Part shown: one piece after another, positions 7,596-16,019 of the stretch
Layout of the letters: every line of letters begins with the position of its first letter
Position numbering within the stretch: the stretch's first letter is position 1
NCBI GenBank assembly: GCA_002385265.1
Contig: DGDD01000100.1
Span: 1 to 20,445 of the forward strand
DNA: 20,445 nt
Origin: Chitinophagaceae bacterium UBA3961
GTDB lineage: Bacteria; Bacteroidota; Bacteroidia; Chitinophagales; Chitinophagaceae
Direction: 5' to 3'
Notes under the pieces: model-generated
What the model saw: the letters and a program-made list of their open reading frames with translations, nothing else
What the model was told of the DNA's origin: nothing
Database searches by the model: none
Position numbers and translations under genes: made by a program

Positions 7596-10500
7596 ATGAA
7601 TATTTTAGAAGGCGTTAAAAATAAATTCAAAGAGTTTAAGCCAACCAGTTGGGCTGTAGATAATACTACAGTGATTTACATCTTGGCGATTCTCATCTCT
7701 TTATATGGTATTACCAAGTTTAATGGTATGCCAAAGGAATCCTTCCCGGATATCACCGTTCCTACTATTTCAGTAGTTACAGTGCATGTAGGGAACTCAC
7801 CAAAAGACATTGAAAACTTGGTTGCTCGTCCTATTGAAAAGCAAATCAAGTCTATTAGTGGAGCGAAAGTTAATAAGGTGACTTCGATGAGTCAGCAAGA
7901 CTATTCGCTGATCATCGTAGAGTTTGATACCGATATCAAACCCGAATTGGCTAAGCAGAAAGTAAAAGATGCGGTAGACAAGGCCAAAGCGGATCTGCCC
8001 AACGATCTTACACAACAACCTGATGTGCAAGAGTTCGCTTTTAGTGAAATGCCCATTATGTATGTAAACATTAGTGGTGATTATGATGGCGTGAAATTGA
8101 AGCAGTTTGCTGATAAAATGCAAGATCGTTTCGAGGAGATGAAAGAAATTACTCGTGCCGATATTGTGGGTGCTCCTGAGCGTGAGATCCAAGTAAATGT
8201 GGACCCTTACAAAATGCAGGCAGCGAAATTGAGCTTCACCGATATCGAAAATGCGATCAATCGCGAGAACCGTGATATCAGTGGTGGTACCATTGCAGAA
8301 GGCGATATGAAACGTAGTATTAAAGTAAAGGGACAGTTTCAGTCGGCCTATGATCTGCAGAACATTGTTGTAAAAAATATTCAAGGTGCAGCCATCTATT
8401 TGAGAGATATTGCCGAGTTAAAAGATACGGTGAAAGAGAAAGAGAGCTATGCTCGCTTGGATGGAAAGAACGTTATTACCCTGAACATTGTAAAACGTTC
8501 GGGTGAAAACTTGATTGAAGCAGCTGATAAGATCAAAGGTATAGTAGCCGACATGAAAGAGAAAGGTGATCTGCCTCCCGATATGCGTGTTGAATTTACC
8601 GGTGATCAGAGTAAGCAAACCAAAACCTCATTCAATGATTTGATCAATACCATTGTAATTGGATTTATTTTAGTACTGGTGGTTTTGATGTTCTTCATGG
8701 GTGTTACCAATGCCTTCTTTGTGGCATTGAGCGTTCCTCTGAGTGTGTTTGTGGCGTTCATGTTCTTGCCTATTGGTGAGATCTTTGTAAACGGAACCAT
8801 TACGCTGAACTTCATTGTACTCTTCGCCTTGCTTTTTGGACTGGGGATTATTGTAGACGATGCCATTGTGGTAATTGAGAATACGCACCGTATTTATCAA
8901 AATGGAAAAGTTCCCATTGTGAAATCGGCGAAAGAAGCTGCCGGTGAAGTTTGGTTGCCTGTATTAGCAGGTACCCTAACCACTTTGGCTCCTTTCTTTC
9001 CTCTATTGGCATGGAAAGGATTGATCGGTAAATTCATGATCTATCTGCCGGTAATGTTGATCTTAACCTTGGCTGCTTCGTTGATCGTTGCATTTATCTT
9101 CAACCCGGTGTTTGCCGTGAGCTTCATGAAGCCTGAAGGTAAAGAATACGAAAAGCCTGCGAAGCATATTTTTAGAGAGTGGTGGTTTTATGCATTCATC
9201 GGATTTGGTGTATTGTTCCATCTTTTTGGATGGCATGGATTCGCCAATTTCTTATTGATGCTTCCATTGCTTTCAATATTGAATGTATATGTAATTAGAA
9301 AGATCATTCACTATTTCCAAGACCGCGTACTTCCCAACTTGATGAACAAATATGAACAATTGTTACGTTGGGTATTGCATGGAAGACGTCCGGTTCGACT
9401 GATGGTAATGCTTTTCGCATTGTTCCCTGTATCAGTAGTTCTATTGGTGTTGAGAAATCCGGGTGTTCAGTTCTTCCCATCAGGTGATCCTAATAACATC
9501 TTTGTATACTTGAAGCTTCCGGTGGGAACCAATATCAATAAAACGGATTCCCTCACGAAAGTGCTGGAACAACGAGTATTGAAAGTATTGGGTGATGAGA
9601 AGCCCGGAAAGGAAGGTTCTATTGTTGAAAGCATGATCGCCAACGTTGCGGTAAGTGCGAACAACCCACAAGATAATAACCGTAGTACACAGCCAAACCT
9701 TGGTCGTATTCAGTTGACTTTTGTTGAATTTGAAAAGCGTGAGGGCAAGGCAACCAAACCGTATTTGGATAAAATTCGCGCAGCAGTGCAAGGAATACCG
9801 GGTGCTCAGGTTGTTGTAGAACAGGAGAGTAATGGTCCGCCCACAGATCCTCCGGTGAACGTTGAAGTGATTGGTGATAATTTTGAAGCCATCGCAAAAG
9901 TTGCGTACGATTTTAAAAACTTTATTGATACCAATAAAGTAAACGGCATTGAAACACTTCGTTTGGATGTTGATCTTACGAATCCGGAGATCACGGTGAA
10001 TGTAGACCGCCAAAAAGTATTGGCCGAAGGATTGAGCACTGCTCAAGTAGGTATGGAGTTGAGAACGGCTATTTTTGGTAAAGAAGTGAGCAAGCTGAAA
10101 GACGGAGAAGATGAATACAAAATTCAATTGCGTTATTCTGATCTCGTTCGTAATAATATTACCGACTTGATGAACATGCGCATTACGTTCCGTGATTTCA
10201 CAACAATGGCCATCAAACAGATTCCTTTGAATGCAGTGGCAAGTATTGAGTACACGAATACTTCAGGTGGAATTAAGCGGAAGAACTTTAAACGTACCAT
10301 TCAATTGCAGTCGAATGTTTTGGTTGAAACACAAGTGAACCAAATCAATGCCGACTTAGCAGTTAAAATTGCGGAGTTCAAGTCAAAATACAATATGCCG
10401 AATGGCGTAGTAATGCGCCAGTCCGGTGTAAGTGAGCAACAACAAGAAACGATCAGCTTCTTAGGTAATGCATTGTTATTGGCTCTTTTGTTGATCTTCT

Positions 10501-11144
10501 TGATCTTGGTAATTCAGTTCAACTCCATGAGTAAACCATTCATTGTATTGACTGAGATCTTCTTCTCTATCATTGGAGTATTGTTAGGATATGCCATCAC
10601 CGGAATGAGTATTGCTACGATCATGATGGGTGTAGGGGTAATTGGTCTGGCCGGTATTGTGGTAAAGAATGGTATCCTCTTGATTGAATTTACCGATGAG
10701 TTGCGAGGAAGAGGTATGAAGACGAGAGAAGCGGCTATTCAAGCCGGTAAAATTCGTATCATTCCGGTAATGTTAACAGCGCTTGCAACGATGTTGGGAC
10801 TTTTGCCTTTGGCTATTGGATTCAATATTGATTTCGTAAAGTTGTTTACAGAATTCAATCCACATATCTTTTTAGGTGGTGATAGCGTAGTATTCTGGGG
10901 TCCTTTGAGTTGGACGATCATCTTCGGATTGATCTTCGCCTTCTTCTTGACCTTGGTAATGGTTCCAAGTATGTATGTGATTTCGGAGCGCTTGCGCAGA
11001 CCAATGTCGCGATTCTACGGAACTCGTTTCATCGCCTTATTAGGTTTTGCGGGTCCTTTCTTTTTCATATTTGTAGGTATCATGTATTTAGTGAAAGCCT
11101 TACAGGGCAAGAAAGTGTGGAACGGTACTTACAAGAAAATTTAG
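7596..11144 (+). CDS. RND efflux pump inner-membrane permease (HAE1/AcrB-like), enlarged
   Basis: The 1182-residue protein is a proton-driven RND transporter, about 140 residues longer than AcrB. The first membrane helix is at about 25-43, followed by the porter segment with GMPKESFPDITVPTISV (44-60). The helix-4 proton relay aspartates D421 and D422 lie in GLGIIVDDAIVVIEN, and the helix-10 relay lysine K1024 in GIVVKNGILLIEF, so the pump should be functional. Odd features are a hydrophobic insert of about two extra helices between helices 6 and 7 (about 527-570), an insert between helices 10 and 12 containing NPHIFLGGDSVVFWGP, and one extra C-terminal hydrophobic segment (about 1145-1171). 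It is the last gene of the efflux operon. The substrate is unknown; the paired aspartates favour the HAE1 group over metal-ion pumps. Confidence 0.94.
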   Translation: MNILEGVKNKFKEFKPTSWAVDNTTVIYILAILISLYGITKFNGMPKESFPDITVPTISVVTVHVGNSPKDIENLVARPIEKQIKSISGAKVNKVTSMSQQDYSLIIVEFDTDIKPELAKQKVKDAVDKAKADLPNDLTQQPDVQEFAFSEMPIMYVNISGDYDGVKLKQFADKMQDRFEEMKEITRADIVGAPEREIQVNVDPYKMQAAKLSFTDIENAINRENRDISGGTIAEGDMKRSIKVKGQFQSAYDLQNIVVKNIQGAAIYLRDIAELKDTVKEKESYARLDGKNVITLNIVKRSGENLIEAADKIKGIVADMKEKGDLPPDMRVEFTGDQSKQTKTSFNDLINTIVIGFILVLVVLMFFMGVTNAFFVALSVPLSVFVAFMFLPIGEIFVNGTITLNFIVLFALLFGLGIIVDDAIVVIENTHRIYQNGKVPIVKSAKEAAGEVWLPVLAGTLTTLAPFFPLLAWKGLIGKFMIYLPVMLILTLAASLIVAFIFNPVFAVSFMKPEGKEYEKPAKHIFREWWFYAFIGFGVLFHLFGWHGFANFLLMLPLLSILNVYVIRKIIHYFQDRVLPNLMNKYEQLLRWVLHGRRPVRLMVMLFALFPVSVVLLVLRNPGVQFFPSGDPNNIFVYLKLPVGTNINKTDSLTKVLEQRVLKVLGDEKPGKEGSIVESMIANVAVSANNPQDNNRSTQPNLGRIQLTFVEFEKREGKATKPYLDKIRAAVQGIPGAQVVVEQESNGPPTDPPVNVEVIGDNFEAIAKVAYDFKNFIDTNKVNGIETLRLDVDLTNPEITVNVDRQKVLAEGLSTAQVGMELRTAIFGKEVSKLKDGEDEYKIQLRYSDLVRNNITDLMNMRITFRDFTTMAIKQIPLNAVASIEYTNTSGGIKRKNFKRTIQLQSNVLVETQVNQINADLAVKIAEFKSKYNMPNGVVMRQSGVSEQQQETISFLGNALLLALLLIFLILVIQFNSMSKPFIVLTEIFFSIIGVLLGYAITGMSIATIMMGVGVIGLAGIVVKNGILLIEFTDELRGRGMKTREAAIQAGKIRIIPVMLTALATMLGLLPLAIGFNIDFVKLFTEFNPHIFLGGDSVVFWGPLSWTIIFGLIFAFFLTLVMVPSMYVISERLRRPMSRFYGTRFIALLGFAGPFFFIFVGIMYLVKALQGKKVWNGTYKKI

Positions 11145-11167
11145 CAGTTTAAGTTGTAGTGTATATA

Positions 11168-11197
11168 GGCGGTGGGATTCTTCCCGCTGCCTTTTTT
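11168..11197 (+). terminator. Rho-independent terminator of the efflux operon
   Basis: GGCGGTGGGA (11168-11177) pairs with TCCCGCTGCC (11182-11191), ten pairs including two G-U, around a TTCT loop. Six T residues follow immediately (11192-11197). It lies 23 bases after the pump stop codon and before holB, so it separates the two transcription units. Confidence 0.88.
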
Positions 11198-11218
11198 GTT
11201 TTTTAGCTAAATTCGCGC

Positions 11219-12430
11219 ATGCAATTTTCTCAGGTAATTGGACAAGATGGGGTGAAGCAGCAATTGGCGGAGATGGTCCTTCAAAACCGCCTGAGCCACG
11301 CATTGCTTTTTCTAGGAAATGAAGGTGCCGGAGCTCTACCACTAGCCTTGGCTTTTGCGCAATATATTCTATGCGAGAAAGTGACCCGATCTCAACAACC
11401 GGCTGCCCCGGTAATGGGGTTGTTTGGAGAAGAACCGGCAGCACCATCGGTTCCGATGTTTGACGCCTGTGGCGAATGTCCTTCATGCCAGAAAGCTTCT
11501 AAATGGATACATCCGGATTTGCATTATTCGTATCCGGTAATTACCAAAAAATCGGGAGAAAAGCCCATCAGCGCCGATTTCATAACGGAGTGGAGGGAAT
11601 TCTTGGATCAATATCCTTACGGCAATTCTTACGACTGGCTTCAATTTATTGGCGCTGAAAACAAACAAGGGAACATTACCGCAGCAGAGTGTTCTGAAAT
11701 TATCCGCAAGCTCAACCTGAAAAGCTACGAAGGGGAGTATAAGATACTAGTTTTATGGATGCCCGAATACCTCGATAAAGAGGGCAATAAACTCCTAAAG
11801 CTTATTGAAGAGCCCCCCGCTAAAACCTTATTCATTTTAGTGGCTGAATCGGAGTCTCAGATTCTTCCAACTATATTGTCGAGATGCCAACTGGTGAGAA
11901 TTCCCCCATTACACGATTCGGTTGTAAAAGAAGCATTGGTGGCTCGTGCCGGCATTCAAGAAGAACAAGCCATTCAAATTTCAGCAGTAAGCGAGGGAAA
12001 TTACCGGATGGCCTTGCAACAATTGCAACATGCCGATGAAGATTGGCAAGCCATGATTCGCGAGTGGCTGAATGCAATTTTAAAGGGTGGCCCTAGTGCT
12101 CAAGTTAAGTGGGTAGACGAGACTTCGAAGCTGGGCCGGGAGAAGCAAAAGCAATTATTACGCTATTTTAATCACTTATTGGAACAGGCCATTCGGTTAA
12201 AAGTAGCCGGAGGAAACAACAATATCTTCCAAATTCCTGCGGCCGAGGTCGATTTTGCCTCCCGCTTGAACAAATTTTCCGATATTTCTCAGCAAGAAGC
12301 CATTATTGGGGAGTTGGACAAGGCGGCCTATTATATAGAAAGAAATGCTAATGGGAAAATGCTCTTTATGGCCTTAACCTTGAAACTCTACCATATAATC
12401 CAAGATAAATCGCTAATTTTGACGCAATAA
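11219..12430 (+). CDS. holB: DNA polymerase III delta prime subunit (clamp loader)
   Basis: The 403-residue protein resembles the AAA+ clamp-loader subunit delta prime, which with delta and tau/gamma loads the sliding clamp during replication. It begins with FSQVIGQDGVKQQL (3-16) and RLSHALLFLGNEGAGAL (24-40). The latter is a Walker A region without the GKT lysine, as expected for the non-ATPase delta prime. A zinc site is built from C52 and C84-x2-C87-x2-C90 (CGECPSC). NKLLKLIEEPPAKTLFIL (190-207) and the SRC arginine-finger motif (221-223) complete the core. A 25-30 residue proline/alanine-rich insert (about 56-80) precedes the zinc motif. It starts right after the efflux terminator and lies 177 bases before ricT. 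Confidence 0.9.
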   Translation: MQFSQVIGQDGVKQQLAEMVLQNRLSHALLFLGNEGAGALPLALAFAQYILCEKVTRSQQPAAPVMGLFGEEPAAPSVPMFDACGECPSCQKASKWIHPDLHYSYPVITKKSGEKPISADFITEWREFLDQYPYGNSYDWLQFIGAENKQGNITAAECSEIIRKLNLKSYEGEYKILVLWMPEYLDKEGNKLLKLIEEPPAKTLFILVAESESQILPTILSRCQLVRIPPLHDSVVKEALVARAGIQEEQAIQISAVSEGNYRMALQQLQHADEDWQAMIREWLNAILKGGPSAQVKWVDETSKLGREKQKQLLRYFNHLLEQAIRLKVAGGNNNIFQIPAAEVDFASRLNKFSDISQQEAIIGELDKAAYYIERNANGKMLFMALTLKLYHIIQDKSLILTQ

Positions 12431-12607
12431 TGTGGAAGGGAACTGTGTTAGTACGGTTTCGAAAATGAGTGCTGCGTTTGTTTGAGTGATGTACTGTTCA
12501 ATCTTTAATGAGGCTTTCCAAGTCTTCATCTATCATATACAACAGTGGCCTAGTTCTGAGCCCGCCATTCATTTTCGGTTTTTATCATATTTAAATGAAT
12601 CATTGTA

Positions 12608-14005
12608 ATGGGCTGTAGTTCTTGTGGCACAGCAGGTGGTAAAATATTAGGCTGTAAAAGCAATGGCGGCTGTAGCAGCGGAAGCTGCAATCGTATGAAT
12701 GCATACGACTGGCTTGCCAATCTTCCTTTTGCCGATCCCGATACTGCTTGTAGAATCATCGAAGTAAGTTTTAATAATGGAAGTCGCAAAGATTTCTACC
12801 GCAACAATACCACTCATCTTTTTGAAAAAGGTGATATGGTAACGGTGGAAGGAATTGCCGGTTTTGATGTGGGTACCGTGTCTCTAACCGGAGAAATTGT
12901 ACGCTTACAAATGAAAAAAGCCGGTACCGACGAGAATGATCAAGAGATCAAAAAAGTGTTGAGAAGAGCCGGTGAGAAAGATCTTGAGATCATGAAGATC
13001 AACAAAGCTCGCGAACCGGAAGCGATCATTCGCTCTAGAGCCATTGCTAAACAACTCAATCTTCAGATGAAGATCAGTGAAGTTGAAATTCAGGCCGATG
13101 GAAAGAAGGCGACCTTCTTTTACATTGCCGATGACCGTGTCGATTTCCGTGAATTGATCAAGGTATATGCCCGCGAATTCAAAGTAAAAGTAGAGATGCG
13201 CCAAATTGGTGCGCGTCAAGAAGCTGCGAAAGTTGGGGGAGTTGGAAGTTGTGGTCGCGAATTGTGTTGCAGTAGCTGGCTTACCGAATTCAAATCTGTT
13301 AATACTACCGCTGCTCGCTATCAAAACCTTTCCATCAACCAGAGTAAATTGAGTGGCCAATGCGGTCGCTTGAAATGCTGTTTGAATTACGAACTCGATA
13401 CCTATCTCGATGCATTGCAACATTTCCCTGATCATGCCGATACACTTCGTGTTGCGAAAGGAAATGCTACTTTGATCAAGAAGGATATTTTCAAGAACTT
13501 GATGTGGTATATTTTACCGGATAGCAATAAGCAGTATCCTGTTACCATTGAAAGAGTACGTAAAATCAAGCAATTGAATGCGCAAGGTGTAGTACCTGAA
13601 GAACTTGAAGCTGTTGAGTTGATTAGCCACAACAAGCCGAAGGAAGTAGAACCGGAATTTGTGGATGTTGTTGGTCAAATTAGCTTACGTACACTTGAAA
13701 AGAACGACAAGAAAAAGCGTCAACAACAACGTCAAGATCAGCAACGCAGACCCGATAATAGAAGACCTGAACCTCCCAAAAGACCTGGTCAGCCGCAGGG
13801 TCCTGGTCAAGGTCAACAACGTCCTCCTCAACAAGGTCCAAGAAATGAGGGGCATAGAAGACCTGATCAAGCGCAAGCACCTCGAGGTCCGCGCCCCGAT
13901 CAACGTAAACCGCAAGGTGGAGGCGCTCCAAACCCGAACAGACCGCGCCCTGAAATCAAGAAACCGGATCAAAAGCAGAACCCTCCACAGGGAGACGCTT
14001 CGTAA
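12608..14005 (+). CDS. ricT: PSP1/RicT family iron-sulfur regulatory protein
   Basis: The 465-residue protein contains the PSP1 C-terminal domain of RicT (YaaT). In Bacillus that protein acts with RicA and RicF in an Fe-S-containing complex that affects RNA processing and development. The core spans about residues 48-270, with CGRELCCSSWL (215-225) and CGRLKCCLNYE (252-262) as hallmark cysteine motifs. Unlike Bacillus YaaT, it has an N-terminal cysteine-rich lead (C3, C6, C16, C22, C27) and a long basic, Pro/Gln/Arg-rich, probably disordered tail (about 365-465). The cysteines may bind an Fe-S cluster or zinc. No ricA or ricF partner is visible here. The role in Bacteroidota is unproven. A strong terminator follows. 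Confidence 0.86.
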   Translation: MGCSSCGTAGGKILGCKSNGGCSSGSCNRMNAYDWLANLPFADPDTACRIIEVSFNNGSRKDFYRNNTTHLFEKGDMVTVEGIAGFDVGTVSLTGEIVRLQMKKAGTDENDQEIKKVLRRAGEKDLEIMKINKAREPEAIIRSRAIAKQLNLQMKISEVEIQADGKKATFFYIADDRVDFRELIKVYAREFKVKVEMRQIGARQEAAKVGGVGSCGRELCCSSWLTEFKSVNTTAARYQNLSINQSKLSGQCGRLKCCLNYELDTYLDALQHFPDHADTLRVAKGNATLIKKDIFKNLMWYILPDSNKQYPVTIERVRKIKQLNAQGVVPEELEAVELISHNKPKEVEPEFVDVVGQISLRTLEKNDKKKRQQQRQDQQRRPDNRRPEPPKRPGQPQGPGQGQQRPPQQGPRNEGHRRPDQAQAPRGPRPDQRKPQGGGAPNPNRPRPEIKKPDQKQNPPQGDAS

Positions 14006-14033
14006 TAAATTAAAGGTTTCACAAAACCAATAG

Positions 14034-14083
14034 AATAACCGTTCCGTAACGTAGTGTATGGGAACGGTTATTTACTTTTATAC
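14034..14083 (+). terminator. Terminator after ricT
   Basis: AATAACCGTTCC (14034-14045) and GGAACGGTTATT (14061-14072) form a perfect 12-pair stem with a 15-base loop, followed by the T-rich TTACTTTTATA. It lies 28 bases after the ricT stop. An ATG at 14054, in frame with the next gene, falls in the loop, which argues against it being the real start of the hydrolase. Confidence 0.82.
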
Positions 14084-14101
14084 AGCCCCTCAACTTTGTA
14101 T

Positions 14102-14983
14102 ATGAGATCTTTTTTCAAAAGAACAGCATTATTGCTTACCATCTTATTGGTTGTTTGGTGTTTCATAGCACCATCGTGCATGACATTTAGAAAAGCCGAT
14201 GCTGAAATGAAGCAGAAATTTCAAGCCTCCGGAATTGAATTGAAAACCGGATTTCAATTAGTGGAAGGGCGCACCCTCCATTATGCGCTAACGGGAAGCG
14301 ATAGCTTGCCAACACTTTACTTCGTTCATGGCACGCCCGGAAGTTGGGATGCATTTGAATCGTATTTAAGCGATAGTTCCCTGTTGAAGAAATATCGAAT
14401 GGTTTCCATTGACCGCCCCGGATTTGGTTACAGCGATTTCGGTAAAGCCTGTAACCTTCGTGAACAATCAGATATCATAAGCCCGCTTTTTAAGAAATTA
14501 GGAAATGCTAAGCCTTCGTATATTATTGGACATTCGATGGGAGGACCAATGATTGTGAAATTGGCGGCCGACAATCCAGGCGTTTTTTCAGCGATGGTCA
14601 TTCTTGCCGGATCTGAAGACCCCGCCGCAGAGAAAAAAGAAAAGTGGAGACCGATTCTCTTTAAAACACCACTCAATCTTTTAATACCCGGTGCATTAAG
14701 ACCCAGTAATGAAGAGCTTTGGTACTTGAAAAAAGACCTGGTTGACTTGAAGCAGGATTTTCCTAAAGTAAAATGCCCTGTTTATATACTTCACGGTCAA
14801 AAAGATCAATTAGTGCCTGTTTCTAACGCTGAATATGCGCGAAAAAGTCTTATCAATGCATCGAAGGTTGATATTCATTATTTCCCTAATGAGAACCATT
14901 TTATACCGTGGACGCAGTTTGCTTTTATACAAAAATTGCTCTTGAATCTTGATTCCAGTTCGTATCGGATGGATTCGGAATAA
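14102..14983 (+). CDS. Alpha/beta hydrolase, membrane- or lipid-anchored
   Basis: The 293-residue protein (from the ATG at 14102) is an alpha/beta hydrolase fold enzyme. It shows the oxyanion motif HGTPG (76-80), DRPGFGYS (104-111), and the nucleophile elbow GHSMGG with S145. D235 (HGQKDQLVP) and H266 (NENHF) complete a full catalytic triad. The N-terminus has a hydrophobic segment (about 8-25) ending in APSC26, which may be a lipoprotein site or an uncleaved anchor, so the catalytic domain is probably periplasmic. I preferred 14102 over 14054 because the earlier ATG lies inside the preceding terminator hairpin. The substrate cannot be assigned; esterase, lipase or epoxide-hydrolase-like activities are all possible. 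Confidence 0.88.
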   Translation: MRSFFKRTALLLTILLVVWCFIAPSCMTFRKADAEMKQKFQASGIELKTGFQLVEGRTLHYALTGSDSLPTLYFVHGTPGSWDAFESYLSDSSLLKKYRMVSIDRPGFGYSDFGKACNLREQSDIISPLFKKLGNAKPSYIIGHSMGGPMIVKLAADNPGVFSAMVILAGSEDPAAEKKEKWRPILFKTPLNLLIPGALRPSNEELWYLKKDLVDLKQDFPKVKCPVYILHGQKDQLVPVSNAEYARKSLINASKVDIHYFPNENHFIPWTQFAFIQKLLLNLDSSSYRMDSE

Positions 14984-15024
14984 TGGATCAAATGTTCTAT
15001 TTTAACGCTTTAAAATGATGAAAT

Positions 15025-15780
15025 ATGTCACTGTTTAAATCAAGCAATCCTACTTTAAAGGATAGTGTTTTTGAGAAAGTTCGTTACGATGTGTCGTCTG
15101 AACAAATGACGGTTTCCGGCACATTGAATAAGTTCGGAATTACCTTGCTTTTGATGGTAGCGGCAGCTGCCTATACTTGGAAAGGGTTTTATGAAGGAGC
15201 CAACATAATGCCGTATTTATTTGGTGGAATTATTGTGGGACTCATTGCAGCATTGGTTATAATTTTTAAACCAACCTGGTCTCCTTATTTAGTGCCTGTA
15301 TATGCATTAGCGGAAGGATTGTTCTTAGGTGGAATTTCAGCTTTCTTCAACGATGCATTTGCAACCAAAGCACCCGGTATCGTAATGCAAGCCGTAGGCT
15401 TAACCTTTGGCGTAGTATTGGCAATGTTTCTTTTGTATAGATCAGGAATCATTCGTGCAACCGAAAGTTTTAAGAAAATTGTTTTTGTAGCAACTGCCGG
15501 TATAGCCGTGTTTTACGTGATTGCATTTGTGCTGCGATTCTTCAGCATTCAAATGCCACTCATTCATGATAGCACACCAATGGGAATTGTTTTCTCTTTG
15601 ATTGTTGTTGCCATTGCCGCCATGAACTTAATTCTTGATTTCGATTTCATTGAAAGAGGCTCAGAACAAGGCGCTCCTAAATACATGGAATGGTACGGTG
15701 CCTTCGGTTTAATGGTTACTATTGTGTGGTTGTATTTAGAGATCTTGAGATTGTTGGCGAAGTTGGCAGACAGGAAGTAA
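15025..15780 (+). CDS. Bax inhibitor-1/YccA family membrane protein
   Basis: The 251-residue protein has about seven membrane helices (roughly 37-52, 62-81, 89-106, 118-137, 152-173, 186-206, 222-247), the layout of the Bax inhibitor-1/YccA (UPF0005) family. Signature parts are PVYALAEGLFLGGIS (91-105), the acidic LILDFDFIERG (202-212), and the C-terminal MEWYGAFGLMVTIVWLYLEI (221-240). Bacterial homologues such as YetJ are pH-sensitive calcium leak channels that use aspartates in this region, and E. coli YccA modulates the FtsH protease. Which applies here is unknown. It stands alone, followed by a terminator, and its TAA stop lies within an AT-rich repeat arm. Confidence 0.93.
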   Translation: MSLFKSSNPTLKDSVFEKVRYDVSSEQMTVSGTLNKFGITLLLMVAAAAYTWKGFYEGANIMPYLFGGIIVGLIAALVIIFKPTWSPYLVPVYALAEGLFLGGISAFFNDAFATKAPGIVMQAVGLTFGVVLAMFLLYRSGIIRATESFKKIVFVATAGIAVFYVIAFVLRFFSIQMPLIHDSTPMGIVFSLIVVAIAAMNLILDFDFIERGSEQGAPKYMEWYGAFGLMVTIVWLYLEILRLLAKLADRK

Positions 15781-15831
15781 TTAATAATTAACAATTAATA
15801 ATTAATAATTAGGACACTCCGATATTGCAGG

Positions 15832-15862
15832 AAGCCCGCGTAAAGACGCGGGCTTTTCTATT
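15832..15862 (+). terminator. Terminator of the Bax inhibitor-1-like gene
   Basis: AAGCCCGCG (15832-15840) and CGCGGGCTT (15847-15855) form a perfect 9-pair stem with a TAAAGA loop, followed by TTCTATT. It lies 52 bases past the stop codon of the plus-strand membrane protein gene. Confidence 0.8.
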
Positions 15863-15933
15863 GAATAAAATGCTACTACTACGGTAATTAATCAGACTAA
15901 AATTTACATTTTAAAAGTTCAACTATCATATTT

Positions 15934-15970
15934 AATAAATCGAAAGAGCCCGTGCGTTTGCGCGGGCTCT
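15934..15970 (-). terminator. Terminator of the AIM24-family gene
   Basis: AGAGCCCGTGC (15945-15955) pairs with GCGCGGGCTCT (15960-15970), eleven pairs with one G-U. On the minus strand it is followed by TTTCGATTTATT. It lies about 50 bases past the stop of the minus-strand AIM24 gene. The stem shares the GCCCG/CGGGC core with the opposing terminator at 15832. Confidence 0.75.
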
Positions 15971-16019
15971 CCCATTATTAATTATTAATTTTTAATTATT
16001 AATTAATAATTAATTGTTC

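Larger units (their letters stand above)
15778..16005. repeat. AT-rich inverted repeat arms bracketing a double terminator
   Basis: The arm at 15778-15809 is the reverse complement of the arm at 15974-16005 with one mismatch in 32 bases. Both consist of TTAATAAT/AATTATTAA-like units. Further AT units continue to 16016. Between the arms lie the two terminators and about 80 bases of AT-rich sequence (15863-15944) with no gene. The low base complexity means part of the match could arise from expansion of a simple repeat and not from a mobile element. Confidence 0.7.

Noticed and set aside
7797..8384. Minus-strand open frame of 195 codons inside the RND pump gene
   Set aside because: It mirrors the codon pattern of the pump gene, and its translation has no recognisable domain or start context. 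Treated as a shadow frame.
9480..10127. Minus-strand open frame of 215 codons inside the RND pump gene
   Set aside because: Same reason: fully antisense to conserved pump sequence, with no family features.
12431..12607. The 177-base gap between holB and ricT as a site for a small gene or regulatory RNA
   Set aside because: I found no open frame of useful size, no strong hairpin and no consensus promoter pair there. It probably contains the ricT leader, but nothing specific supports this.
13659..14033. Second reading frame of 124 codons over the ricT tail
   Set aside because: It arises from the repetitive Pro/Gln/Arg codons. The main frame is continuous with the conserved core, so no frameshift or overlapping gene is needed.
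14091..14098. CAACTTTG as a promoter element for the alpha/beta hydrolase
   Set aside because: It deviates from TAnnTTTG at a key base, no TTG lies 19 bases upstream, and it would place the transcript start at or inside the coding region.
14999..15016. ATTTTAA/TTAAAAT inverted repeat before the Bax inhibitor-1-like gene
   Set aside because: Seven A/T-only pairs in an AT-rich gap are easily explained by chance. No T-run follows and no regulator is nearby.
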